From Methanosarcina sp. DH2 (GTDB lineage Archaea; Halobacteriota; Methanosarcinia; Methanosarcinales; Methanosarcinaceae), in the NCBI RefSeq assembly GCF_020804225.1, contig NZ_WJBI01000004.1, positions 243,175 through 287,500 of the forward strand: a stretch of DNA of 44,326 bases, written 5' to 3'. The notes beneath the pieces were generated by a model, which saw nothing but the letters and a program-made list of their open reading frames with translations, was not told the origin of the DNA and searched no databases. Shown here piece after piece: positions 26,102 through 34,559 of the stretch. A program made the position numbers and the translations under genes. Position 1 is the first letter of the stretch, and the number at the start of each line of letters is the position of its first letter.

Positions 26102-28141
26102 TTATTGATTTTCCTTTTCATCTTCGGGATTATTAAACCAGATAGTGAATTCAGTCCCGTTGTCCCTTTTAAGTTCAATGCAGCCGTCTATCTGTTCAAC
26201 AAGAATATTTACGAGCTGGAGCCCGAGGGACTCAGGGTTCCGGAAATCTATCTCTTCAGGAAAGCCTGTCCCATTATCTGCTACTATAACCATGTAATGG
26301 AAACCTATACCATTCGGGCAGCCACGATCTTTACCTGAGCCGCCTGTTTTTGAAGTATAATCTCCCTTTATGCTCAGGCTAATTCTGATTTCACCTTCTC
26401 TGTCTGAAGAAAAGGCATGCTTTAAAGAATTTGAAACAAGCTCATTGACAATAATTCCAAGAGGGATTGCAGTGTCCATACCAAGATGAACCTGCCCAAG
26501 GTCCAGTTTGAGGCTGATTTTTTCGATTTCTACGAGATATGAACTGAAAAGGTCAAGGGTTAATTTCCTGAGGTAAACCGCAAAATCGATTGTGTCCATG
26601 CCTTTACCTTCGTAAAGTTCCTCATGGATGAGAGCCATTGAGATAACCCGGTTCTGGCTTTCCCTGAAGGCTTCAAGCGTTTTTTCATCAGCAAATTTTT
26701 CAGCCTCAAGGCTGAGAAGAGAAGAGATAACCTGTAAATTGTTTTTAATTCGATGGTGAATTTCCTTTATCCGGGCTTCCTGTATTTTTGTCAGAGTTTC
26801 TTCTGCAATTTTACGTCTGGTAATATCACGGACAAGACCCTGTATCTGTCCTGGCGCTCCAGAGCGCTCCGGAAGTTTCTGAAGAATTTCTCTGACCCAT
26901 CTAGTTTCTCCATCTTTTCTGCGTATTTTATACTCCAACTCCCTTGAAAGGTCCGGGGTAGAGATTGCTTTTTTCATATTATCAAAAAACAGAGGCAGGT
27001 ATTCGGGCATAACCAGTTCAGTCCATTTGACTTTATGAGAAAGGAAATCTTCCTTACTGTACCCTGTAACCTCTTCAATAGACCCGTCCATGAGTACAGG
27101 TTCAAGATTCTCGTAAAGCCGAAAGCCGATAAGTCCCTCTATGTTTTGCACAAATGAATAGTACTCTTTCTCATATATCGGAACTTTTTCCACTTCTGGT
27201 TCTCTCTCAAACTGGTTTTCCTTTAAACCGAGTAATCTGTAAAGATAACCCTGATCATCCTTGAGGAAAATTGTTTCCTGCCTCAAAGCCTCTTCTCTAT
27301 ACTTAAGTTCTCTGAAAAGAAGGCTGAAAGGGTCTTCAAATCCGGTCTCAACTATTGCTTTATAGATCAGGTAGAAAGAAAAAATCTTGAGATAATGTCC
27401 CGTCAGGTTAAAAAATCCATTTGCTCCCGCATAAATCGATAAACTCAGCTCTCCCAGGGCTGTCAGGATAATCGACGCTGCGAGTAACCTGAAGACGTGG
27501 TTCTCAAATCTATCCCTCTTTACATAAAGGGCTATCAGTGAACAAAGAAGAATAGAAGAGATTACATATTCACTTATTATTTTAAAAGGAGTGAAACCTG
27601 AGCCTTCAATATAGGAATCCGGGAAGTTCCTGAAAACGAAAATAGAGAGCAGGCAAATAATAGTAATTCCAGCGTACGCTAGAAAGGCTTCCCAGGCAAA
27701 CCTGGTTCTTTCAATATACCTGTCGCTCTTTTTAAGGTACTCTGTACTGTAACCTGTTAAAAACAGAGGAGCCAGCAGAAGGGAGATACTCTCCATATAC
27801 CTCGCAGCAATCCAGAACTGAGTATGCATATTTGGACCAAGTTCAGGGAATATACCCATTCCTTCATAGGAAAGCGTGTATAATAGATCCAGACCGCCGA
27901 TAAAAAAGTAAGCTATCCCTATAAACATAAGGTATCGGTTTTCTAAATGTTCTCTTGATTTCCACACTACGAGAAATATCACATATGCGACATACACGCT
28001 GAAGAGTTCTACCAGAGTATGGAAAAGCAGGAAGTTACTCAGGCTAATCACGTAGAGTACACTGATTATAGCTGCCCAGAGTAGCACTTCATAGGGCTCG
28101 ACTACTACTTTTTTCCCCTTAAAATTTGCTATTTTCCCCAC
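26102..28141 (-). CDS. MASE3-PAS-HisKA_2 sensor histidine kinase (paralogue 2)
   Basis: The protein has 679 residues and the same architecture as its neighbour downstream: seven-helix MASE3 (to about 270), a PAS/PAC segment ending 'GLVRDITRRK', HisKA_2 with 'EIHHRIKNNLQVISSLLSLE', and an ATPase domain with 'IVNELVSNSLKHAF' and 'ADNGTGFPEE'. The two proteins agree along most of their length, least in the PAS linker, so they are tandem duplicates that may sense different cues. It is called from GTG at 28141, which lies inside a GGGGTGGGG run that could itself be the ribosome binding site; ATA three codons later is a possible real start. No receiver-domain protein is encoded in the window. Confidence 0.9.
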   Translation of the reverse strand: MGKIANFKGKKVVVEPYEVLLWAAIISVLYVISLSNFLLFHTLVELFSVYVAYVIFLVVWKSREHLENRYLMFIGIAYFFIGGLDLLYTLSYEGMGIFPELGPNMHTQFWIAARYMESISLLLAPLFLTGYSTEYLKKSDRYIERTRFAWEAFLAYAGITIICLLSIFVFRNFPDSYIEGSGFTPFKIISEYVISSILLCSLIALYVKRDRFENHVFRLLAASIILTALGELSLSIYAGANGFFNLTGHYLKIFSFYLIYKAIVETGFEDPFSLLFRELKYREEALRQETIFLKDDQGYLYRLLGLKENQFEREPEVEKVPIYEKEYYSFVQNIEGLIGFRLYENLEPVLMDGSIEEVTGYSKEDFLSHKVKWTELVMPEYLPLFFDNMKKAISTPDLSRELEYKIRRKDGETRWVREILQKLPERSGAPGQIQGLVRDITRRKIAEETLTKIQEARIKEIHHRIKNNLQVISSLLSLEAEKFADEKTLEAFRESQNRVISMALIHEELYEGKGMDTIDFAVYLRKLTLDLFSSYLVEIEKISLKLDLGQVHLGMDTAIPLGIIVNELVSNSLKHAFSSDREGEIRISLSIKGDYTSKTGGSGKDRGCPNGIGFHYMVIVADNGTGFPEEIDFRNPESLGLQLVNILVEQIDGCIELKRDNGTEFTIWFNNPEDEKENQ

Positions 28142-28484
28142 CCCTGTTACAGTTAGATCTAAAAGGATGTATCAGATATTAAAAACAATATCAGCTTCAT
28201 ATAAAATAATATTCAATCATTATTTAAAACAAACTTAATTTAAAGCCCAGTTCTTCATAGATAAAAAAGCATACGAAACTAAAGGATACTCCAAACATTC
28301 TGCTTTCGTCAGCTATACTTCTACCAGTTATTCTTCTACCAGCATCTATTGTTTTTAAAGTAACAGCTATAAGAGGTTTAATTAAATTTATAATAATCTA
28401 TACATTTAAGGATTTAAACATAGATACTATAAGCAATGTAACGCGTTTCAGGAATTAATCTGATTCAACTGGGGGTTGAAGGGA
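28142..28484. other. Divergent promoter region
   Basis: An AT-rich gap between kinase 2 and the phosphoribosyltransferase. TTATAATAATC near 28388-28398 is a candidate TATA element for the plus-strand gene. A 12-bp repeat with TTCTACCAG occurs twice around 28320-28345. No gene is seen. Confidence 0.4.
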
Positions 28485-29153
28485 ATGATGGCAATCTTTA
28501 AAGATAGAGTAGATGCAGGGAAAAGGCTGGCAAAAGAACTTTCAAAATATTCAAACCGTCCAGATGTGCTGATACTGGCTCTCCCGCGGGGTGGAGTCCC
28601 GGTAGCTTTTGAAGTTGCAAGAGAACTGAACGTAAAAATGGACGTTTTCATAGTACGGAAGCTGGGAGTTCCAGGCAATGAAGAACTGGCAATGGGAGCA
28701 ATTGCGTCTGATGATATCCGTGTATTGAACGAAGACGTTGTAAGGTCTTATCAGATACCTGACAGAGTAATTGCTACGGTAGCTGCAAATGAATTTAGGG
28801 AACTGGAACGCCGGGAGCGCAAATATCGTGGAGACCATCCCAAGCCGGATATAACTGGTATTACTGTAATCCTTATAGATGATGGGCTTGCAACCGGCGC
28901 AACAATGCATGCAGCAGTTGAAGCCATTAAAACTAAAAACCCGGCTAAACTGGTCGTTGCAGTCCCTACGGCTTCCCCGGACATGTGCAGGTTCTTTGAG
29001 GATAAAGTAGATGAAATAATCTGTGCTACCACGCCGGAGCCCTTTTATGCGGTAGGGGCCTGGTATGGGGACTTTAGCCAGACCACGGATGAAGAAGTAT
29101 GCGAACTACTGAAACAAGCAAGGAATCTTCCATCAAGGAAAGCTCAAAGTTAA
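28485..29153 (+). CDS. Phosphoribosyltransferase-family protein
   Basis: The protein has 222 residues. The type I PRTase fold shows an N-terminal 'ALPRGGVPVAFEVA' (residues 32-45) and the PRPP loop 'VILIDDGLATGATM' (128-141), with the two acidic residues that hold the ribose hydroxyls. The substrate is unknown; the family is usually listed as predicted phosphoribosyltransferase. The ATG at 28485 lies behind a GGGGG-containing site. In several bacteria this domain is fused to a dienelactone-hydrolase-like domain, and here such a gene follows at 29310 on the same strand, so the two probably act together. About 150 bases of short repeats separate them. Confidence 0.88.
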   Translation: MMAIFKDRVDAGKRLAKELSKYSNRPDVLILALPRGGVPVAFEVARELNVKMDVFIVRKLGVPGNEELAMGAIASDDIRVLNEDVVRSYQIPDRVIATVAANEFRELERRERKYRGDHPKPDITGITVILIDDGLATGATMHAAVEAIKTKNPAKLVVAVPTASPDMCRFFEDKVDEIICATTPEPFYAVGAWYGDFSQTTDEEVCELLKQARNLPSRKAQS

Positions 29154-29309
29154 ATCTGCTAAAAGGTAAATCTGCTTAAAGGCAAATCTACTACTAACTC
29201 ATAGTCAAATGGCAGGTAAATCTATTATTTATGCTAACTCAGAAGTAAGTTTGCTATTTACGCACCTTTATACCTGTAAATTCTAAAGCAAATCTTTTTG
29301 GGGGGCAGT

Positions 29310-29984
29310 ATGAAAGAATCGTTGAGTAGGGGGAAAAAGAGTATCGAAGTCCACATTCCAATTAACTCAATTCATCTTGAAGGAAATCTGGATATTCCTG
29401 AAGGAGCCAGGGGAATTGTTGTTTTTGTGCATGGAAGCGGAAGCAGCCGCCACAGCCCACGCAACCAGTACGTTGCAAAGGAAATGCAGAGAGGCGGTCT
29501 TGGAACCCTTTTATTTGATCTCCTGACGGTCGAGGAAGAGAGAGTCGATATGATGACGCGCCATCTCCGTTTTGATATCGACCTGCTTTCAAAACGCCTT
29601 ATCGATGTGACAAGATGGCTTTTAAATCGACCGGATACTAAAGATCTCAACATAGGCTACTTTGGAGCCAGTACAGGTGCTGCAGCCGCACTCATGGCTG
29701 CAAAAGAACATGCAGACACAGTAAAAGCCGTCGTTTCGAGAGGAGGGCGACCTGACCTCGCTGAAACTGCCCTGATGTATGTAAAAGCACCAACGCTGCT
29801 TATTGTAGGTGGAAGAGATACTCAGGTAATAGATATGAACCAGTGGGCTTTAGACAGGATAGTCATAACGGAAAAGGAACTTAAGATTGTTCCGGGTGCT
29901 ACACATCTTTTTGAAGAACCGGGAACATTAGAAGAAGTTGCTCGTTTAGCCGGGGAATGGTTTAAAAGATATCTTTCAGAGTAA
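29310..29984 (+). CDS. Alpha/beta hydrolase (dienelactone hydrolase-like)
   Basis: The protein has 224 residues. The oxyanion strand 'VVFVHGSGSSRHSPRN' is followed by the nucleophile elbow 'GYFGASTGAAAAL' (Ser121), the acid in 'LLIVGGRDTQV' (about Asp176) and the base in 'GATHLFEEPG' (about His203), so the catalytic triad is complete. It should hydrolyse an ester or similar bond in the cytoplasm; the substrate is unknown. GGGGGG precedes the ATG at 29310, and the in-frame TTG four codons earlier overlaps that site. It pairs with the upstream phosphoribosyltransferase; elsewhere the two occur as one fused protein. Confidence 0.88.
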   Translation: MKESLSRGKKSIEVHIPINSIHLEGNLDIPEGARGIVVFVHGSGSSRHSPRNQYVAKEMQRGGLGTLLFDLLTVEEERVDMMTRHLRFDIDLLSKRLIDVTRWLLNRPDTKDLNIGYFGASTGAAAALMAAKEHADTVKAVVSRGGRPDLAETALMYVKAPTLLIVGGRDTQVIDMNQWALDRIVITEKELKIVPGATHLFEEPGTLEEVARLAGEWFKRYLSE

Positions 29985-30347
29985 GGAAAAAAGCCCTGAA
30001 AGAACTTTAGAAACAGGGCAGCAGACACAAAAATCAAGACTCGGACCTGCGGTAATAGACTTGAAAAATCAAACCTGATAATCAAATCTGAGAATTAAAC
30101 CTTAAAATGAACCTTAAAGAAAATTTTTGAGGAGGAATCATTCGGAAAAATAAGAAAAAAATATTACTCAGGGTCATATGGTGAAAACTTGATAGAAAAC
30201 GGCATCTAATGACGTGAATAAATTAAGAGCAGGCGAGAGAGAATATTTATATCTGTTGATCGCTTATCTATATGTTCCCGTTTAAGATATATAATACAGG
30301 TATGAATTTAAGATTTATTCAAATATATCTGGCTGTTCTGAGAAACC
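29985..30347. other. Gap with a TATA element before the CDF gene
   Basis: ATATATAATA at 30287-30296 would start transcription near 30318, about 30 bases before the next ATG. The rest is AT-rich, with no ORF or repeat of note. Confidence 0.45.
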
Positions 30348-31343
30348 ATGAAAGTAACTAATAGTGCAGATAGTGGAATTCTCTCTCGCTCTGAGGAGAC
30401 TGAAAATAACCGGTATTCCCAGGCAATTTATGTAACAAAAGTTGCAATGGCTTCAAATGCTTTGCTGACAGGTTTTAAGTTTTTTGCAGGGATAATGGGC
30501 AACAGTTCAGCAATGATTGCTGATGCCGCCCATTCCACTTCAGACTTCATGACCGACATCGCAGTAATAGCAGGTTTAAAAGTTGCCAGAAAACCCGGAG
30601 ATAGCACGCATAATTACGGGCACGGGAAAATCGAGACACTATCTGCTGCGTTTATAGGACTGGTACTTGTTGCAGTGGCTTTCGGGATTTTCTGGGGTGG
30701 CCTCCAGAAGGTTATTGCTTTTTTTCAGGGGGAGGTACTGCCAGCTCCGGGCGGGATCGCTCTTGCCGCAGCAGTCTTTTCTATTGTTATAAAAGAGTGG
30801 CTGTATCGTTATACAATGATATATGCCCGAAAGCTCAGGAGTGATGCTCTGACTGCAAACGCCTGGCACCATCGTTCCGATGCTTTCTCATCTATAGGGA
30901 CCATGATAGGGATTGGGAGCGCAATCCTGCTTGGAGGCAGGTGGGTAGTGCTCGATCCCATAGCTGCCGTTATATTAAGTTTCTTCATTTTCAAAGTGGC
31001 ATTTGAGATCTCGTATAAAAATCTGAATGAACTGCTGGAAGCCTCACTGGACTCGGAAACCTATAGAAATATTGAAGAGATTTTGATTTCCACAGATGGA
31101 GTGCTGGGTTTCCATGAATTAAAAACCCGGAAGATAGGAAATGCAATGGCTGCAGATGTCCATATTGAGGTAGACAGAAACCTCAACATCGTAGATGCAC
31201 ATGAAATTTCAACGCAGGTTGAAGACAGATTAAAAGAAATCTGCGGCAAAAACGGGTACTTCTCAATTCACGTAGAGCCCTGTTCTGATCCTAAAGATTA
31301 TTCGGGATACGAAAGAACAAATAAAGGTCACAGGTCCTCTTGA
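30348..31343 (+). CDS. Cation diffusion facilitator (metal exporter)
   Basis: The protein has 331 residues and six membrane helices. The transport-site motifs are intact: 'MIADAAHSTSDFMTD' in helix 2 and 'AWHHRSDAFSS' in helix 5, giving the H-x3-D/H-x3-D pair typical of zinc, iron or manganese exporters. 'HNYGHGKIETL' follows helix 2 as in the family. The C-terminal 90 residues form the cytoplasmic ferredoxin-like dimer domain ('MAADVHIEVDRNLNIVDAHE'). It exports divalent metal in exchange for protons; which metal is not decided by the sequence. It is a single-gene unit with its own TATA box at 30287-30296. Confidence 0.93.
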   Translation: MKVTNSADSGILSRSEETENNRYSQAIYVTKVAMASNALLTGFKFFAGIMGNSSAMIADAAHSTSDFMTDIAVIAGLKVARKPGDSTHNYGHGKIETLSAAFIGLVLVAVAFGIFWGGLQKVIAFFQGEVLPAPGGIALAAAVFSIVIKEWLYRYTMIYARKLRSDALTANAWHHRSDAFSSIGTMIGIGSAILLGGRWVVLDPIAAVILSFFIFKVAFEISYKNLNELLEASLDSETYRNIEEILISTDGVLGFHELKTRKIGNAMAADVHIEVDRNLNIVDAHEISTQVEDRLKEICGKNGYFSIHVEPCSDPKDYSGYERTNKGHRSS

Positions 31344-31505
31344 TTTCGTTAATATCCAGAACTGCTCCCTGATATTTATCGAGCTTTCCATCTGTACCCG
31401 GAATTTTCGGATATAGTTCATTTACCCATTTTATTTTTCCATCTTTCTGTTTTTAGTCTGTACTAAAGTCTGGTTTACGAGCTATGAGTTCAGAAGCACA
31501 GGCAA
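31344..31505 (-). pseudogene. Decayed PAS/PAC-domain fragment of a sensor kinase
   Basis: The minus strand reads 'SELIARKPDFSTD', a TAA stop (31453-31455), then 'KQKDGKIKWVNELYPKI', a short linker and 'YQGAVLDINE'. This is the PAC half of a PAS domain, comparable to 'RKDGETRWVREI...GLVRDITRRK' in the kinases of this window. There is no start and no kinase domain. The CDF gene ends at one side and the peroxiredoxin gene begins at the other, so only a stub of a former gene survives. Confidence 0.6.
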
Positions 31506-31549
31506 TTAATAACTTAAATAGAGAAACAAATATTAAATTGGGGAAATTT

Positions 31550-32011
31550 ATGACAACCGAGATAAAAATAGGGGAAACACTACAGGACTTCCGGTTAAGA
31601 GACCAGAAGAGGGAAGAATTGCATCTTTATGACCTGAAAGGAAAAAAGGTACTCCTGTCCTTCCACCCGCTTGCCTGGACGCAGGTCTGCGCAGCACAGA
31701 TGAAATCACTTGAAGAAAACCATGAGCTTTTTGTCGAACTAAACACGGTACCTCTTGGTATAAGTGTAGATCCCATGCCTTCGAAGAAAGCCTGGGCAAG
31801 GGAACTAGGGGTTACTCATATCAAATTCCTTTCGGATTTCTGGCCGCATGGGGAAATCGCCAGAACATACGGAATATTCAAGGAAAAGGAAGGCGTCTCT
31901 GAAAGAGCGAATATAATCATTGATGAAAATCAGAAAGTGATATTCTTTAAGAAATATCCGGGACACGAGCTTCCTGATATAAAAGAGATCATGGAGATTC
32001 TGAAAAAATGA
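31550..32011 (+). CDS. Peroxiredoxin (AhpC/TSA family), apparently 1-Cys type
   Basis: The protein has 153 residues. It begins 'MTTEIKIGETLQDFRL' as the family does. The peroxidatic cysteine is Cys47 in 'SFHPLAWTQVCAAQMKSLEE', with the Thr two turns before it. It is the only cysteine, so recycling must use an outside thiol. It reduces peroxides in the cytoplasm. The ATG at 31550 is chosen since GGGG lies before it and a TATA-like TTAAATA (about 31512-31518) would start transcription after the earlier ATG at 31484. The usual Pro of the P-x3-T/S-x2-C motif is present as 'HPLAWTQVC', with slightly altered spacing. Confidence 0.85.
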   Translation: MTTEIKIGETLQDFRLRDQKREELHLYDLKGKKVLLSFHPLAWTQVCAAQMKSLEENHELFVELNTVPLGISVDPMPSKKAWARELGVTHIKFLSDFWPHGEIARTYGIFKEKEGVSERANIIIDENQKVIFFKKYPGHELPDIKEIMEILKK

Positions 32012-32131
32012 AGATCAGCCCTCAGGCTAGCAGTGAAAAATATCCAGATTTATTACAAAAGAGAAGTTTAAAAAGAAGATTTCCATTTCCTCATAGTTCC
32101 AGAAAGTAGGCTCTGAACCCTAAAAACAAAT

Positions 32132-32203
32132 AGCCGCCGGAGGGATTTGAACCCTCGGCCTGCTGATTACGAATCAGCCGCTATACCGCTAAGCCACGAC
32201 GGC
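32132..32203 (-). tRNA. tRNA-Thr (anticodon CGU)
   Basis: A 72-base cloverleaf. The acceptor stem GCCGTCG/CGGCGGC has seven pairs including one G-U. The D arm is AGCGGTATAGC-like, the anticodon stem GCTGA/TCAGC holds the loop TTCGTAA, and the T arm GAGGG/CCCTC has loop TTCAAAT. Anticodon CGT reads the Thr codon ACG. CCA is not encoded. No intron. Confidence 0.97.
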
Positions 32204-32355
32204 ACATGGATTGGGATAAGCAGACTTAAAAGAGCGATTAAGAATTTAACTATTTCGCTCGTAAGGGCTGTTTCCTTCCTGCAAAGCGTGAGATAAAAGA
32301 GAAGGAAAAAATAAACTGCCAGTAAATTTCTTACTCTTCAGTTTTATTTAACTTA

Positions 32356-32454
32356 TTATTTCTCTCTTTTCTTAAAGTATCTGAGGTAGAACCATATAAA
32401 TATGAGAGCAATCAAAATTGAGAAGCCTATCATGAAATAGGTAAGTGTGGACAT
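32356..32454 (-). CDS. 32-residue single-span membrane protein
   Basis: The frame begins with ATG at 32454, ten bases after GGAG, and reads 'MSTLTYFMIGFSILIALIFI' (residues 1-20) then 'WFYLRYFKKREK'. One helix of about 20 hydrophobic residues is followed by a short positively charged end, predicting N-out/C-in orientation by the positive-inside rule. TTATAATT about 25 bases before the ATG could be its TATA box. It stands between the tRNA and trm5 genes. Such bitopic miniproteins often stabilise or regulate larger membrane complexes; no partner is evident here. Confidence 0.65.
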   Translation of the reverse strand: MSTLTYFMIGFSILIALIFIWFYLRYFKKREK

Positions 32455-32771
32455 CTGAAATCAGCTCCTTGCAGAATTATAACTAATAACCTGTAATTAA
32501 GCAGTTTTAAGCTTCTTTTAACCCCAGTATTACAATTCCTACATCATAAATTCAAGAGCATTACTTCAACCATCAGCCCTTTACAGAAATTAACCTGCAA
32601 ATGTTTAAACATTTTCTTTTACGCAGGCCTCTGATTTTTTGATCATATTATTCTCTCTCTTCGTCTGCAGAGGAGTTTTTTACTGGCACACCCTGGCTGC
32701 CCTTATAGGTCAGCTGGCAGAGAGATTTCCATATTCCGAACCTTCACAGGAGCTTGCGGCAGACAGAAGCC
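32455..32771. other. Gap between small membrane protein and trm5
   Basis: AT-rich spacer. An open frame on the plus strand across this gap overlaps the 3' end of trm5 on the other strand and has no ribosome binding site, so I do not accept it. Confidence 0.4.
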
Positions 32772-33782
32772 TCAAATTACCTTTGCCTCGATACATATGT
32801 TATATTGATGAGGAGCATATGAACGGACTACCCTTTTCTCCAGAATTTCGACTTGCTTTCCTGCTTTTCCTGCAGCTTTTCGGATAAGTTCGACGGAACT
32901 TTTGAAGAGGTCATCCTCATGAGTCATTCCGTAATAGTGGATTATTCCACCCGGTTTTGTAAGGAGGACAGCAGAGTCAAGGAATTCGTGGGCACTGTGA
33001 GGGAGGTTCATGATCACATGGTCGGCAGTTCCTGCAAACCTTTTTGCTTCTTCCCTGGCATCGCCTTCGATTGCTTCAATGTTTTTTGCGGAATTAAGGG
33101 AAATGTTTTCTCTCAGGTAATGCACTGCGTCAGGGTTTTTGTCGATTGCTATAACCCTTGAAGGTTTTTTGCTCTTTGCAAGCAGGATACTGTAAGGACC
33201 GACACCGGCAAACATATCGACAACAGTATCACCTTCCTTAACCCAGGAGAGAATTCTTGAGCGTTCCGTAGAGAGGCGGGGGGTAAAATAAGCTCTTGCA
33301 AGGTCAACTTTGTAGCGGCAGCCGTACTCCCTGTGGACCGTTTCTGTTCTGGGCTCGCCTGCAATTATCTCGAATTCCCTTATCCTGAATTCTCCTATGA
33401 CAGGAGTAAGAGGTTTGACCACGGATTTTATATTTGGCTGGGTCCGGAGGAGGACGTCGGCGATCTTTAAGGCTGTTTGCGCATCCAGGTTCTCGTCTTC
33501 CAGAAGGGCGATGTCTCCTATGACTTCGTATGCAGGGCTGAAACCTAGCAGGTCTTCAGGAACAGGCTTTTTTTCCATGGGCTCGAAATCAAAATCCGTA
33601 AGTTCGGAACCTTCCGGTAGGCTCTCGAACTCCTCAGGGACGAGCTCCCTGGAGAGGGGAAGATAAAGGAAGATTTCATCCGAACCTATCTTCAAGGAAT
33701 TATCAAGAATTTCAAGACCAAGGAGAACTCTTCTTGCAGGTTCTCCTTTCTTTTTAGGTACTTTTATGCACTGCCTTCTCAT
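32772..33782 (-). CDS. trm5: tRNA (guanine-37-N1)-methyltransferase Trm5
   Basis: The protein has 336 residues. An N-terminal domain (about 1-80) and a tRNA-binding middle ('YKVDLARAYFTPRLSTERSR') precede the Rossmann methyltransferase with 'VVDMFAGVGPYSILLA' for S-adenosylmethionine, 'VIAIDKNPDAVHYLRENI' and the catalytic 'NLPHSAHEFLD'. It makes m1G37 next to the anticodon, which prevents +1 frameshifting, and is a precursor step to wyosine in archaea. Length and the compact N-terminus fit the archaeal Trm5 form, probably aTrm5b. AAGG lies before the ATG at 33782. The C-terminal end 'SYAPHQYNICIEAKVI' is typical. Confidence 0.94.
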   Translation of the reverse strand: MRRQCIKVPKKKGEPARRVLLGLEILDNSLKIGSDEIFLYLPLSRELVPEEFESLPEGSELTDFDFEPMEKKPVPEDLLGFSPAYEVIGDIALLEDENLDAQTALKIADVLLRTQPNIKSVVKPLTPVIGEFRIREFEIIAGEPRTETVHREYGCRYKVDLARAYFTPRLSTERSRILSWVKEGDTVVDMFAGVGPYSILLAKSKKPSRVIAIDKNPDAVHYLRENISLNSAKNIEAIEGDAREEAKRFAGTADHVIMNLPHSAHEFLDSAVLLTKPGGIIHYYGMTHEDDLFKSSVELIRKAAGKAGKQVEILEKRVVRSYAPHQYNICIEAKVI

Positions 33783-34018
33783 AGAAAATCGACCTTTCGG
33801 AATCCTAAGGTTATCCTTTTGTTATTAAGCTATCCCAATTTATCCAGTTATATTAACGAGCCCAAATTTTCCAGTCCACATGATTCTGGAAAAGATTTTC
33901 GGCAGAGAAAATATTTCAGTAACTTTGTTTCCAAAGAGATCTTTAATTCTGAGCCTTATCTTCAATCAAAGATCATTAACTAAAGCCAGAAAGCAACATT
34001 GTAAAAGGGGTGCTAAAA

Positions 34019-34450
34019 TTGGGAATGGGCTCGCGTATCAAACATATCAGGAAAATCTCACTTGGACTACAGGTCTCAACCCTGCTGACTTATATAATCG
34101 GAATTACTGCACTGAAGAAAAGCCGATCAAAAAAAGTGGGAATTCCAAAGCACGGAAAGATAAATACCGCAGGATACATGATGGGATCCTTATCTTTACT
34201 ATATATGGCATACTCCGCACTCAAGCTTATAACTGCCAGAAAGGCTCCTGCAGTTGTATATCTTCACGGCCCGTCTGGGCTTGTCACTCTGTCTCTTAGT
34301 TCCCTGTTCGTAGCTAACAGGTGGAGATGGAAAACCGTCAAAAACATGAGAATTCTCGTAGGCTTATTTTTGCTGACTTTCAGCGGAGGAGTCTACCTGT
34401 TCTCAACACTGAATAAGCGAGCGATGGCTCTAAAGAATGTATATAAGTAA
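34019..34450 (+). CDS. Small polytopic membrane protein of unknown function
   Basis: The protein has 143 residues and about four helices with basic loops ('LKKSRSKKVGIPKHGKINTAG', quoted in part; 'NRWRWKTVKNMR'). A single His in 'VYLHGPSGLV' and another in 'KHGKINTAGYMMG' recall small b-type-cytochrome-like families with H-G motifs, but this is only a resemblance. TTG at 34019 has GGGGTG six bases before it; ATG at 34025 is the alternative. The GTG at 34010 lies inside that site. It stands alone between trm5 and the LysE-type gene. Confidence 0.65.
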   Translation: MGMGSRIKHIRKISLGLQVSTLLTYIIGITALKKSRSKKVGIPKHGKINTAGYMMGSLSLLYMAYSALKLITARKAPAVVYLHGPSGLVTLSLSSLFVANRWRWKTVKNMRILVGLFLLTFSGGVYLFSTLNKRAMALKNVYK

Positions 34451-34478
34451 AGAATATTTATCAGGTAAATTTCAGGGA

Positions 34479-34550
34479 AATTATTAGAGAAATTATCAGG
34501 AAAATTATCAGAGAAACTATCAGGAAAATTATCAGAGAAACTATCAGGAA
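34479..34550. repeat. 24-bp tandem repeat x3
   Basis: The unit ATTATCAGAGAAACTATCAGGAAA is present about three times (the first copy with substitutions) in the gap between two convergent genes. Confidence 0.8.
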
Positions 34551-34559
34551 AAATACTTA

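Noticed and set aside
32639-32887. Plus-strand ORF of 82 codons with a hydrophobic start
   Set aside because: Its second half is the antisense of the trm5 3' end; no ribosome binding site or TATA box; composition is that of a shadow frame.
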